Shown: in pieces, positions 35,095-44,154 of the stretch
How the letters are laid out: every line of letters begins with the position of its first letter
Numbering within the stretch: the first letter of the stretch is position 1
The notes under the pieces: model-generated
Databases searched by the model: none
What the model was told of the DNA's origin: nothing
Seen by the model: only the letters and a program-made list of their open reading frames with translations
Assembly (NCBI GenBank): GCA_012840465.1
Contig: DULJ01000024.1
Coordinates: forward strand, 1 to 64,000
DNA: 64,000 nt
Direction: 5' to 3'
From: Caryophanales bacterium
GTDB taxonomy: Bacteria; Bacillota; Bacilli; Bacillales; Bacillaceae_J
Translations under genes and position numbers: made by a program

Positions 35095-36633
35095 CTACAT
35101 GATTAAAAAGTCCAGATGCTCTTTGTCAATATCCCGTGACATTAAGCTATTCACCAAATCGATCCTGCGAATGTTGTTCGAACCATCCAAGTCCGCAAAT
35201 GTCCTTGCCACTTTTAAAAATTTATGTAAAGTTCTCGCACTATACCGAAATCGATTGTAGGCTTCTTTAATCAGTTGTTCATTTTCACTATCCAGTTCAC
35301 AATATTTTTTTATAAGAGCAGGGGTTAAGTCCGCATTGCAATTTATATTAGGATAATCTTCATATCGTTTTTGTTGAATCTTTCTAGCACTTTCCACTTT
35401 ATCTCTTATTTGCGAAGAATTTATTTTACTATAATTTTCATCAAAGAAGTTTACGGTAGTGACGTGCTTTTGAATATCGATACGGTCAAGGATCGGACCA
35501 GACAGTTTTTGACGGTAGCGGTGAATTTCATAATCGGTACATCGGCATTTATTGGTGCCATGATAACCACACGGACATGGGTTCATCGCTGCAACTAGCA
35601 TGAAGTTGGACGGGTATGTATTTGTATTATTAACTCTAGTAATAGTTACCTCGTGATCTTCAAGTGGCTGGCGCAAAGAATCCAGAGTTTTCCGATTGAA
35701 TTCAGCAATTTCATCGAGAAATAAAACCCCATTATGCGATAGTGAAACCTCCCCCGGAGTCGCATGCTGACTGCCTCCGATAAGGGCATATTGGGAAATA
35801 CTATGGTGTGGGGAACGAAATGGGCGCTCAACGATCAGATTTCCTTTGTTTTTTAACAGATTAGCAACACTGTAAATTTTCGTTACCTCAAGGGCTTCAG
35901 CCTCCGTCATTTTTGGAAGAACGGATGGAATTCTTTTGGCAATCATGGATTTTCCGCAGCCCGGTGGGCCTGAAAGTAAAAGATTATGATTACCCGCAGC
36001 CGCGACAGTAATGTATTTTAGAAGTTGTTCGTGCCCTTTTACATCGGAAAAATCAAGATTTATATTTGAAGTAGATTGATGCGGTTGTCGAGATCTTTTT
36101 TCAGGTAGAAGTGAGTGGTTTCCTTCTAGTAAGTTCACCACTTCCTGCAAATCATTAGCTGAATATATGTTTATGCCCTCAACCAAAAGGGCCTCCTGCA
36201 CATTTCCTTTAGGGACAATCAGGTGGCGAATTCCTTCACTTTTCGCCTTGATAACCATTGGCAATACACCGGCAGATGGACGGATTTCAGCGTTAAGCGA
36301 TAGCTCGCCAATAAAACCGAATAATCTCAAACAATCTGGGGAGACTCTAATTTGATCTGTTCGAGTTAATATTCCAATCGCCATCGCCAGATCGAAATGG
36401 GTTCCTCGCTTTTTCATATCGGACGGAGCGAGATTTATGACCAGCTTGAACAAAGGAAAATCATAGCCTGTAGCGGTGATGGCTGAAACTAATCTTTCTT
36501 TTGCCTCTTTAACCGCAGCGTCCCCCAGCCCAACAATGGAAACCGTGGGTAGTCCATGAATAAGGTCTGTTTCTACCTCAACAACATAGCCATCGACACC
36601 TGAAATATTAAAGCTATAAATCGTTGATGCCAT
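35095..36633 (-). CDS. comM: YifB/ComM Mg-chelatase-like AAA+ protein
   Basis: This is a 512-residue protein with an N-terminal ChlI-like domain (VDGYVVEVETDLIHGLP), an AAA+ Mg-chelatase core with Walker A LLSGPPGCGKSMIAKR, Walker B-region VLFLDEIAEF, and the zinc-type insert CPCGYHGTNKCRC. The C-terminal Mg_chelatase_C domain has RYSARTLHKFLKVARTFADL. In Gram-negatives ComM is a branch-migration helicase acting in natural transformation. Its coupling to dprA here supports a recombination role. It starts 31 bp after the RAYT reading frame on the opposite side of a short gap and is the first gene of a comM-dprA unit. Confidence 0.92.
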   Translation of the reverse strand: MASTIYSFNISGVDGYVVEVETDLIHGLPTVSIVGLGDAAVKEAKERLVSAITATGYDFPLFKLVINLAPSDMKKRGTHFDLAMAIGILTRTDQIRVSPDCLRLFGFIGELSLNAEIRPSAGVLPMVIKAKSEGIRHLIVPKGNVQEALLVEGINIYSANDLQEVVNLLEGNHSLLPEKRSRQPHQSTSNINLDFSDVKGHEQLLKYITVAAAGNHNLLLSGPPGCGKSMIAKRIPSVLPKMTEAEALEVTKIYSVANLLKNKGNLIVERPFRSPHHSISQYALIGGSQHATPGEVSLSHNGVLFLDEIAEFNRKTLDSLRQPLEDHEVTITRVNNTNTYPSNFMLVAAMNPCPCGYHGTNKCRCTDYEIHRYRQKLSGPILDRIDIQKHVTTVNFFDENYSKINSSQIRDKVESARKIQQKRYEDYPNINCNADLTPALIKKYCELDSENEQLIKEAYNRFRYSARTLHKFLKVARTFADLDGSNNIRRIDLVNSLMSRDIDKEHLDFLIM

Positions 36634-36663
36634 TTAGTTTGACACCTCTTTTCTGATTGGAAT

Positions 36664-37236
36664 TTATTTTGTAGGATTTAATAAAATTTCATGTGGCTTC
36701 ATTGCCGATAGTAAAAAATCTTTGTAGTTTTTGTTCTGTGGCTGTGGAAATAGTGAAAGAAAATGACTTGTGTCATCAATTAACGGGTCATATTTATTGT
36801 TGGCATACGCGTGATAGCTGCTCCATGAGTAGTCTTCGAGGTTTGTGACCATATTGGCTTTAAGAGGATTTAAATGTATATATCGATTTACCTCCAATTC
36901 GTAATCGGGAAATTGGATCAGTTCACCATTAAATCTGCCTTTAAATACATGGCCTTCCAGCTGGTACTTTTTATTAAAGTAATGCGCATACCTAGTATGG
37001 GTCACACCCATTATTTTACCTGGTTTATGTTCCTCAGATTTCAATTGAATGTGGATATGGTTGGTCATAAGACAATACGAGTAGATTTGACAGGGGTATT
37101 TATCTTTAGCTTCATTCAAAAAGGTCAAATACTTAAAATAATCTTGGGGCTCGTAAAATAATGTTTCTCTCCGATTGCCACGATTATATATGTGGTACTG
37201 GGCTCCCGGATACCAAACTCTAGGCTTTCGTGCCAT
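36664..37236 (-). CDS. REP-associated tyrosine transposase (RAYT)
   Basis: This is a 190-residue Y1 HUH nuclease of the IS200-like RAYT group. The HUH pair is His60 and His62 in TNHIHIQL. The catalytic tyrosine is expected in TRYAHYFNKKYQ (Tyr83 or Tyr86). The start MARKPRVWYPGAQYHIYNRG is typical, as are EGHVFKGRF and YIHLNPLKANM. RAYTs are usually single-copy genes flanked by REP-type palindromes which they recognise. The start follows AAAGGAGTGG. A three-core GGTGCCTGTCCCC element lies 134 bp upstream, with seven relatives elsewhere in the window, suggesting these are its substrates. The gene appears intact. Confidence 0.93.
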   Translation of the reverse strand: MARKPRVWYPGAQYHIYNRGNRRETLFYEPQDYFKYLTFLNEAKDKYPCQIYSYCLMTNHIHIQLKSEEHKPGKIMGVTHTRYAHYFNKKYQLEGHVFKGRFNGELIQFPDYELEVNRYIHLNPLKANMVTNLEDYSWSSYHAYANNKYDPLIDDTSHFLSLFPQPQNKNYKDFLLSAMKPHEILLNPTK

Positions 37237-37369
37237 TTCTGTAAACCACTCCTTTATTAATTGATAGAGATTTGAAGGCTAATAGATTGAATCATTAACT
37301 TTGGTACTAGTATAGCTAGTTTATATTAAAAAGTAAATCAATTTTATTGAATATTTGTAATTTTTCTGT

Positions 37370-37488
37370 GGTGCCTGTCCCCGCGGTGCAGTTGATACCG
37401 CAGTAGGGGCGCCAGTTGTGACTTCAGTGGTGCCTGTCCCCATACCGCGGTTGGGACGCCAGTTGGTGCTTCCGCGGTGCCTGTCCCC
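37370..37488 (-). repeat. GGTGCCTGTCCCC element D, three cores
   Basis: Cores start at 37370, 37429 and 37476, with spacings of 59 and 47 bp. 12-bp units of the CAGTTGGTGCTT type lie between them. It is the only three-core element in the window and sits directly upstream of the RAYT gene, filling most of the 280-bp gap to the SLH glucosaminidase. Confidence 0.9.
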
Positions 37489-37516
37489 ACTAGTACCAAA
37501 AAAAAGACCATTAATA

Positions 37517-39334
37517 TTAATTAATGATCTCTGCTAAATTTCCTCTTTCCCCATTAGCGTAAATGTAACCTTCTTCGTAGTCAGGGTGGTCGGATTTAAT
37601 TTTGTACCATGTGCCATCTTTTCTTTTTATCTCTTCTAGCACTATCATGCCAACACCGGCGTATCGATGTTCATATATCAGTTTGTCGCTTGTGCTTGGG
37701 CCACTTCTTACGTTTAAGGAAGGAACCTTGCTAAGCGCGATTTTGTAGTTGTTCCAATCGTCTTTTCCTAAATACTCGTCAATGACGTACATGCGGCCGG
37801 CAACTTTTTGACCCCAGTATGGATCTGATGCGTAAAATAAATTGACGCCAACGCCTTTATGTCCTAGGAATGAACCGTTGTAGAAACTGCCATCTCCAGG
37901 TGTTAAGTAGTTTTTTTTCACATAATTTGCTGCATATAAAATACATTCTTCAAAACTAGTAAACTGCATTGCATTGTTATAGGCATCAGCATCGATGGCC
38001 TTAATACCGTATAGATTAAATTTATCCGCGGCTATTTTACTTGTGCCCCAAGCACTTTCATGAATCGCATGGGCCAGTAAGTATAACGCATTGACACCCG
38101 TTTCTTTCTCAGCCTGTTTAAATACTTCCCCTAAACCAATGAGCGGTGAAGTCGATTTTTGGGACCGTACATAATCATCAAGGTCCTCAGCTGAATAGCT
38201 TGTTTTCGAAAGCAATGGTAAATAGTTGAAATATTGAAAGTAACTGCCTCTTGTAAAAGTTTTGCCATCAAAGCTATAGTCTTTTTCTCCTTCTTTCAAA
38301 AATTTAGGAGCAGGTCCAAAAATATAGCTTCCTAGCGCACCATTTTCCGTAATGTAATGACGTAGGTACCCCGCTGAAACCTTATAATGGGTTCTACTTT
38401 CTACTTCATCCTCGGGAACAATTTTAACATCGGCCTTATTTACGTAGCCGACTACGCCCGCTAATTCAACTTCGACGTTGTTGCCGATCAGCTCAAGGAA
38501 TTTCATTTCTGTACCGACATTAACATATGTGCGGACCCGCTTCATCCCATCTTCATAAACATTTATAAGCTTTGTTGCAATAACAATATTGTCTTTGCTT
38601 GTATCTATTTTATCCTTATCAGCACCAACATTATTTCCCGCTTGCTCTTTTGATTGCTCTTCCCGCTTTTGTTTTTTTAATTCAGCCTTCTGTTTTTCGA
38701 GCGCTGCTTGTTGCTTTTCTTGCTCTTCTTTTTCAAGAAGATTATACATCTTATAGATTACTGCGGCTGTCTGCGCGCGGGTCACGCCTTCTTTCGGACG
38801 AAAGGTATTGTCGTCATAACCATCCATGATTCCATAGGCAAAAATAGGTTGAATCGCTTCCATGTATTTTATATCCTTTGCATCTTTAAAACTAGGAGTT
38901 TGTGCAGGACTTTCATTCAAACCATTCGATGTTAAAACTCGACTAACCATGAGTGCAATTTCTTCACGTGTTAAAGTTCGGTTCGGAAAAAACTTCCCAT
39001 CACCAACACCATTGATGTAACCTGCAGCCGCGGCATTGTGAACTTCCGCTCCTAATGGATGGTTCACAGTATCAGTAAATGTTATAGTGTTTGCTGCTGG
39101 TAGTTTCAAAGATCTGTTTAAAAAAGCCGCAAATTGAGCTCTAGTAACGGGCTGATTAGGCAAAAAATTTCCCTGCCCATCGCCATTCATAATTTGCAAG
39201 GATTCTAAAGAGCGCATTTCTTTTTCAAAATAATGTCCGGTGATATCATCATTTGCTGAAACTGCGACGACCCCGACAGTCGTCGTTGAAAGCATAACGG
39301 CTGTTAATGCCGTTATTATTCTTTTGTTTTTCAT
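37517..39334 (-). CDS. SLH-domain N-acetylglucosaminidase
   Basis: This is a secreted 605-residue wall hydrolase, started at the ATG at 39334 after AAGGAGGAGG. A signal peptide (cleavage near VSA) leads to three SLH repeats (about 25-200; VTRAQFAAFLNRSL, LTREEIALMVSRVL, VTRAQTAAVIYKMY). A Glu/Lys/Gln-rich coiled coil and an SH3-like segment follow. The glucosaminidase domain (GH73/LytG type, about 390-530) has YLLAHAIHESAWGTSKIA with the catalytic glutamate. A C-terminal SH3b domain has LNVRSGPSTSDK. It should be bound to the pyruvylated polymer and cut glycan strands. It is likely a SecA2 client by analogy with B. anthracis SLH hydrolases. Confidence 0.92.
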   Translation of the reverse strand: MKNKRIITALTAVMLSTTTVGVVAVSANDDITGHYFEKEMRSLESLQIMNGDGQGNFLPNQPVTRAQFAAFLNRSLKLPAANTITFTDTVNHPLGAEVHNAAAAGYINGVGDGKFFPNRTLTREEIALMVSRVLTSNGLNESPAQTPSFKDAKDIKYMEAIQPIFAYGIMDGYDDNTFRPKEGVTRAQTAAVIYKMYNLLEKEEQEKQQAALEKQKAELKKQKREEQSKEQAGNNVGADKDKIDTSKDNIVIATKLINVYEDGMKRVRTYVNVGTEMKFLELIGNNVEVELAGVVGYVNKADVKIVPEDEVESRTHYKVSAGYLRHYITENGALGSYIFGPAPKFLKEGEKDYSFDGKTFTRGSYFQYFNYLPLLSKTSYSAEDLDDYVRSQKSTSPLIGLGEVFKQAEKETGVNALYLLAHAIHESAWGTSKIAADKFNLYGIKAIDADAYNNAMQFTSFEECILYAANYVKKNYLTPGDGSFYNGSFLGHKGVGVNLFYASDPYWGQKVAGRMYVIDEYLGKDDWNNYKIALSKVPSLNVRSGPSTSDKLIYEHRYAGVGMIVLEEIKRKDGTWYKIKSDHPDYEEGYIYANGERGNLAEIIN

Positions 39335-39518
39335 GTTGCCTCCTCCTTTGCTCAAATTCTTCATTGCGTATTTGCTCTCGCCTGAATTTTTTCAAGCTAG
39401 TAAACATTCCTATGTATGGCCGGATGAATGGGTTGGGTTGGGTTGGCCTGGCTGACGTCTGACGTCGATAAAGCATTCATGCAACCAGACCTGCTCCCAA
39501 TCTACTCCAGTCTTGCTT

Positions 39519-41540
39519 CTACTCTACTGAAAGCACTGCAAAGTCTTTATTATTTCCTTGACTCACCAATGCACGATATAGAAAAGTAACAAATTCCCCT
39601 CTTGTGACTGCCTTTTCGGGAGAATATGTTGTTTTTGTTGTACCTCCGGCTAAGCCAGATTGGTAGAGTTTTAAAATATCAATAGCAAATGGTGATTTCG
39701 CTACATCATTAAAGGGTGTAACAGCTACGGGTTTAGCAGTTGTAGTTCCAATTGCAGCTTCAGAACCAGCACCATTAACGCTGTCTTCAGCCTGCAATTT
39801 AAATGCCCGAACTAGTAAAGCCGCCATTTCACCTCTTGTTAACACATCACCTGTTCCAAACTGATTCTGCGATTTTCCATTCATGATGCCAGCTTTTTTA
39901 ACCGCTGCAACAGACGAATAATAATACTCTCCCGCTTTTACATCTGAAAAACCAGGGTTCACAACACCCTCTGTATCTAGTCCTAGTATTCTAGCAAAAA
40001 ATACAGCTGCCTGCTCCCGAGTCAGCTCGATCTCAGGTCCAAACTTTCCTTCCCCAATCCCTTTTAAAAGCCCTTCGTTATACAAAACTGTTGCGGAATG
40101 GGCGAAAAAGTCCGTTACCTTTACATCTATAAATTTTTCCTGATTTGGGTTCTTTTCCTCTATCTTATTAGACGTCTTGAACGATAGAATATAGTCTTTT
40201 ATGCCTGAATCAATTTTTAAAAGATAACTAGATTCCGGTTTTAAAAGTCTTGTAGGCGTAATTTTAAAAGATTCCAATGAGATCGGCTCCACATTGATTT
40301 CAACACTTTTTCCACCTAACTCGATTAAGGAAACCCGCTCCTTCAATTGATCTGCTGAAAAAACTTCATTCAACTGGACTGCAATTTCCATATTAACCGG
40401 CACAGCCACACTAAATTTCTGACCTGACAATGTTGCCCTCTTTTCATCTAAAAGCAGCATATCCCGGTGTGCAACCTTAAGCTCCTCACCAATTTCCGTT
40501 TCAACATCCGGTTTAATACCGATTCCATCAATTACCTTTCCATCAGGTGTATAAAACTGGGCAACTGTCATTTTGAAAAAATTCCCGCTTGAAAGCTCAA
40601 ACACAGTTTGTGCCACACCTTTTCCGAAAGTGGTCTGACCATATAGCCGTGCAGCTTTTTGATCTTGAATAGCCCCAGCCAAAATTTCAGACGCACTGGC
40701 GCTGTCAGCATTAATCAATAAAAAGATGGGGCCAGTCAGCTGCGGGTTTTGTTTATTGCTCGTAAAAGCAGTGGCATCATGGTCCTGTCCCTCTACGATC
40801 AAAGCCACCTCAACACCGGGGAATAAGCCCGCCACATCCTGAGCCGCATCCAAATAACCACCGCCATTATCGCGGATATCAACGATCCACCCGTCAACAT
40901 GACCCACACTTTTCATAGCCTTTTGCAGCTCAGAAACAGATTCCTCATTAAAGCTGTTCAACCGTAAATACCCAATATTACCGCCAAGCCAAGCGGACTC
41001 CACCGTTGACGCAATTTCAGTCTTGGCCCGATTAACATCGATCGTCAGCGTTTCATTCGTTTCAGGACGAAAAACCTTCAAATGAGCCGTCGTACCTGGG
41101 CTCCCAAGCAAGTATTCCTGTGTCTCATCAATCGTTTTTCCAGTCAAACTTGTCCCATTTACTTCAATAATAATATCATCCACTTGCAGTGCAGTCTTAA
41201 TGGCGGCACCAGTTTCAAACAGATACACAACCTTAACCCCTTGATCATGCTGCTCGCCAATAATCCCGATGCCCACATAATTCATATCAATCGCTTTAAT
41301 AAATTCATCAAACTCCGCTTTTGTAAAAAATTCCGTATACGGATCAAGCTCCTCGAGAATCTCATCAATCGTCGGCTTGTCCAAAATCTCCTGACCGACC
41401 GGCACAAAATACCCATCTTTTATGATTTCACGAATTTCATCGATATCATCCGCAAAAGCCACCGATTGGCAAGCCAATATAATAGAAAATAACAATGAAA
41501 CCCAGAATCTCTTCCTTTTTATAAAAAACAAACCTTGCAT
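39519..41540 (-). CDS. SLH-domain S41 carboxy-terminal processing protease
   Basis: This is a 673-residue exported protease, started at the ATG at 41540 after GAGAGG. Signal peptide (about 1-30), then a PDZ domain (about 80-175; YVGIGIIGEQHDQGVKV) and the S41 catalytic domain with DIRDNGGGYLDAA, the nucleophile serine in ADSASASEILAGA and the general-base lysine in FGKGVAQ. A beta-rich segment leads to three C-terminal SLH repeats (LTREQAAVFFARIL, LTRGEMAALLVRAF, VTRGEFVTFLYRAL). Attaching a CTP protease to the S-layer by SLH domains is uncommon. Its substrates are unknown. 184 bp separate it from the next SLH gene downstream. Confidence 0.92.
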   Translation of the reverse strand: MQGLFFIKRKRFWVSLLFSIILACQSVAFADDIDEIREIIKDGYFVPVGQEILDKPTIDEILEELDPYTEFFTKAEFDEFIKAIDMNYVGIGIIGEQHDQGVKVVYLFETGAAIKTALQVDDIIIEVNGTSLTGKTIDETQEYLLGSPGTTAHLKVFRPETNETLTIDVNRAKTEIASTVESAWLGGNIGYLRLNSFNEESVSELQKAMKSVGHVDGWIVDIRDNGGGYLDAAQDVAGLFPGVEVALIVEGQDHDATAFTSNKQNPQLTGPIFLLINADSASASEILAGAIQDQKAARLYGQTTFGKGVAQTVFELSSGNFFKMTVAQFYTPDGKVIDGIGIKPDVETEIGEELKVAHRDMLLLDEKRATLSGQKFSVAVPVNMEIAVQLNEVFSADQLKERVSLIELGGKSVEINVEPISLESFKITPTRLLKPESSYLLKIDSGIKDYILSFKTSNKIEEKNPNQEKFIDVKVTDFFAHSATVLYNEGLLKGIGEGKFGPEIELTREQAAVFFARILGLDTEGVVNPGFSDVKAGEYYYSSVAAVKKAGIMNGKSQNQFGTGDVLTRGEMAALLVRAFKLQAEDSVNGAGSEAAIGTTTAKPVAVTPFNDVAKSPFAIDILKLYQSGLAGGTTKTTYSPEKAVTRGEFVTFLYRALVSQGNNKDFAVLSVE

Positions 41541-41712
41541 AGAAGTACGTCCTCTCAAATTATGACATTAACTATTACTGTTCTATTATATTACCACTAA
41601 ACCCTTTTAAACTCTGTAAAAACATTCCTGAATTTGCTTATTATTTTGGTGGATTTTTTGAGGGATTGTTCGTTAATGAGGGGTCAGTTTTTTGTTTTTG
41701 AAAAATAACAGC

Positions 41713-41748
41713 AAGACGGCAGCCCAAAATGTGTTTGGGTGCCGTCTT
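41713..41748 (-). terminator. Terminator-like hairpin downstream of cysC
   Basis: AGACGGCAGCCCAAA pairs with TTTGGGTGCCGTCT with one bulge. T-rich sequence lies on both sides, so it may act in either direction. It lies about 160 bp beyond the cysC stop. The rest of the 41541-41905 gap has a 15-bp direct repeat, CGTTTGATGATGGAT, near 41830 and 41881. Confidence 0.6.
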
Positions 41749-41905
41749 TTTGGGGGATGTTTTTTTATAATTATTTACCGATTTATAGAAAGCCCGATTT
41801 TATCCCACACCAAATCGAGGTCTGGGTTCGTTTGATGATGGATAACTTGATTTTATCGTTACCAAATCATACGCTTAACCCGTTTGATGATGGATAATCG
41901 GTCAT

Positions 41906-42508
41906 CTACTCTTCAATATATCCTTTTTCTTGTAAAAAATTCAGAATCGCCAGCACCGATTCCCTCAGCGTCTCTTTATCTGTTTCCACAACGAGTTCAG
42001 GGTTCACCGGTGCTTCATAAGGGGCATCGATTCCTGTAAAACCTTTGATCTCACCATTTCTAGCTTTCTTATATAGCCCCTTGGGATCCCGCTTCTCGCA
42101 TTCCTCCAATGAGCATTTTACATAAATTTCAAGGAACTCCCCGTCTTGAACCATCTTCCGAACCATGTTACGGTCTTCACGATAAGGCGAAATAAATGCC
42201 GTCAGTGTCATCACACCGGCATCAACAAACAACTTCGAAACCTCACCGATGCGGCGAATGTTTTCCGTCCGGTCCACTGGAGAGAAACCTAAATTGCTAT
42301 TTAATCCATGGCGCACATTGTCACCGTCCAAAACGTAGGTCCGAATCCCACGTTTGTGCAATTCCTTCTCAACGGCTACTGATAACGAAGATTTCCCTGC
42401 TCCGGAAAACCCGGTAAACCAAAGGATAGCACTTTTATGTCCATTTAAGCGGTGGCGATCGTGTTTCGTTATTTGTGCTTTATGCCAAACAATATTCTTA
42501 GACTTCAC
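41906..42508 (-). CDS. cysC: Adenylylsulfate kinase CysC
   Basis: This is a 200-residue APS kinase with Walker [10 protein letters not shown] (about 33-41) and the family motifs [41 protein letters not shown] and [11 protein letters not shown]. It phosphorylates adenosine 5-phosphosulfate to PAPS, the step after ATP sulfurylase. The start is GTG after AAAGGATGAC. It follows sat in the same direction, but a 13-mer repeat element fills the gap between the two genes. No cysH or sulfate transporter is present in the window, so where the PAPS goes is not evident here. Confidence 0.95.
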   Translation of the reverse strand: MKSKNIVWHKAQITKHDRHRLNGHKSAILWFTGFSGAGKSSLSVAVEKELHKRGIRTYVLDGDNVRHGLNSNLGFSPVDRTENIRRIGEVSKLFVDAGVMTLTAFISPYREDRNMVRKMVQDGEFLEIYVKCSLEECEKRDPKGLYKKARNGEIKGFTGIDAPYEAPVNPELVVETDKETLRESVLAILNFLQEKGYIEE

Positions 42509-42534
42509 ACACCGTCATCCTTTCATTTTCATTT

Positions 42535-42630
42535 GGGGACAGGCACCGCGGATGCACCAACTGGTGTGCCAACTGGTGTACCAACTGGTGTGCCAACTGG
42601 TGTGCCAACTGCAACGTGGGGACAGGCACC
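42535..42630 (+). repeat. GGTGCCTGTCCCC element E, inside sat-cysC
   Basis: Cores, read as GGGGACAGGCACC, start at 42535 and 42618, 83 bp apart. Between them run four near-perfect 12-bp units CCAACTGGTGTG. It fills the gap between the sat stop and the cysC ribosome binding site, so it must be part of any sat-cysC mRNA. Confidence 0.9.
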
Positions 42631-42637
42631 ACGTCTC

Positions 42638-43822
42638 TCACGTTTCTCCCCGCATCCCCCGTATTAACACTTCGGCAACCTCCGGGCGGGAAAATTCCGC
42701 TGGTGGTTTTTCTCCGTTGCGCAGCATTTCTCTGACCCTGGTGCCACTTAGGTGCACATGGTCTTCTTTCCCGTGGGGACAAGTTTTGGAAGTACCCATG
42801 TTTCCGCATTTTTTACAGAAAAAACTATGTTCAAATTTAAAAATTTCAATACCAATCTCCGCTTTTGTAAATTGTTCAAAGATTCGCTGGGCGTCATACG
42901 TTCCGTAGTAATCGCCAACCCCGGCATGGTCTCTCCCAACTATGAAATGCGTACATCCATAATTTTTTCGCACTAGTGCATGCAAAATTGCTTCCCGTGG
43001 ACCTGCATAACGCATGGCTGCCGGAAAAATAACTAAACGTGTGCGCTCCTTCGGATAATACTTTTCCAAAATAACTTGATAGCTTTCCATCCGGATCGCA
43101 GCAGAAATATCATCACTCTTTGTTTCTCCCACAAGCGGATTTAGAAGCAAGCCATCGACGATTTCCAAGGCGCTTTTTTGAATATATTCGTGGGCGCGAT
43201 GTACTGGATTTCTTGTTTGAAAGCCAACGACCGTCTTCCAGCCTAATTCCCGGAATAGCCGCCTTGTTTCCACTGGGTCCATATAAAATTTTTCAAAAGG
43301 CTTATGGGTTGGTCGATTTAACAAGATGATCGGACCTGCCAAATAAACATCGCCTTGTTCAAAAATCTTCTGCACACCGGGATGGGCTTCATCTGTTGTT
43401 CCATAGACATACGATGCCTCAAGTTCCTTATCGCACAAAAACTTTTCCTTCAACTGCAAAACACCATAAACGACACCATCGTTCCCCTTTAGAGCAATAT
43501 TTGCCCCAACGTCAAAACGCATAGCCTCCTTTTCCGAAACCGGCAGTGTAATTGGAATACTCCAAACGAGTCCATTCGCCAGCCTCATTTTTTCCAAAAC
43601 ACTTTCATAATCGCGCTTTCCAAGGAACCCGTTTAGCGGGCTGAACCCCCCAATCGCAATCAATTCAAGGTCGGAGATGCTCCAATCCGAAATGGATAAG
43701 GAAGGCATTTTCGCGGTCCGCGCCAACAGCTCCTTCCTTTGTTCACCGGTCATGACTCTGTTGATTAATTCACCACCATGAGGTGATATCGTCCATTTAT
43801 TGGATGTAGACTGAGTAATCAT
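42638..43822 (-). CDS. sat: Sulfate adenylyltransferase (ATP sulfurylase)
   Basis: This is a 394-residue ATP sulfurylase. Key motifs are [12 protein letters not shown] (the QxRNPxHxxH motif), [20 protein letters not shown], and a C-terminal cysteine/histidine cluster [18 protein letters not shown] that resembles a zinc site found in many bacterial Sat proteins. It makes APS from sulfate and ATP. I place the start at the ATG at 43822 ([10 protein letters not shown]), behind GGGGG; the longer frame to 43858 encodes an implausible leader. It is the first gene of the sat-cysC unit. Confidence 0.93.
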   Translation of the reverse strand: MITQSTSNKWTISPHGGELINRVMTGEQRKELLARTAKMPSLSISDWSISDLELIAIGGFSPLNGFLGKRDYESVLEKMRLANGLVWSIPITLPVSEKEAMRFDVGANIALKGNDGVVYGVLQLKEKFLCDKELEASYVYGTTDEAHPGVQKIFEQGDVYLAGPIILLNRPTHKPFEKFYMDPVETRRLFRELGWKTVVGFQTRNPVHRAHEYIQKSALEIVDGLLLNPLVGETKSDDISAAIRMESYQVILEKYYPKERTRLVIFPAAMRYAGPREAILHALVRKNYGCTHFIVGRDHAGVGDYYGTYDAQRIFEQFTKAEIGIEIFKFEHSFFCKKCGNMGTSKTCPHGKEDHVHLSGTRVREMLRNGEKPPAEFSRPEVAEVLIRGMRGET

Positions 43823-43938
43823 CTTAAACCCCCACTCTTCTTTTTGGAAAAAAAACATGATGCCAGTTAAACACTAAAGATACTAATAACCTATGAATGG
43901 GAGGCCAAAAGGGAAGTTGTCACCCAATAAAAAACTTT

Positions 43939-43965
43939 GGGACAGAGTTCCCGACCCCGTATCCC
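43939..43965. repeat. GGGAC-family repeat
   Basis: GGGACAGAGTTCCCGACCC is the clearest copy of this family and folds as GGGA/TCCC. A downstream ATCCCAG completes it. It lies in the divergent gap (43823-44154) between sat and the DnaA-like gene. The remainder of that gap is AT-rich promoter sequence. Confidence 0.7.
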
Positions 43966-44071
43966 AGTTCGCTAGAAAAAGTTTTTTCCGAAATTACCTT
44001 GGCAATACAAAGCACCCCGCGTTTTGATAAAAAACTAGAATAAACATTCTCTTATTTAATTAAAGTTCAAT

Positions 44072-44117
44072 TGTTATAATGAACAAGTCTTTGTCGGAAA
44101 TGGACCTGAAATCAGGT
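44072..44117 (+). promoter_or_regulatory. Extended -10 promoter and palindromic operator candidate
   Basis: TGTTATAAT (44072-44080) is a good extended -10. The perfect 14-bp palindrome ACCTGAAATCAGGT lies at 44104-44117, between the expected transcription start and the ribosome binding site of the DnaA-like gene. It could be a repressor site or a short RNA hairpin. Confidence 0.5.
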
Positions 44118-44154
44118 ATTTTGTAAGTATAAATTTATTCAGAAGGAGCTTATG

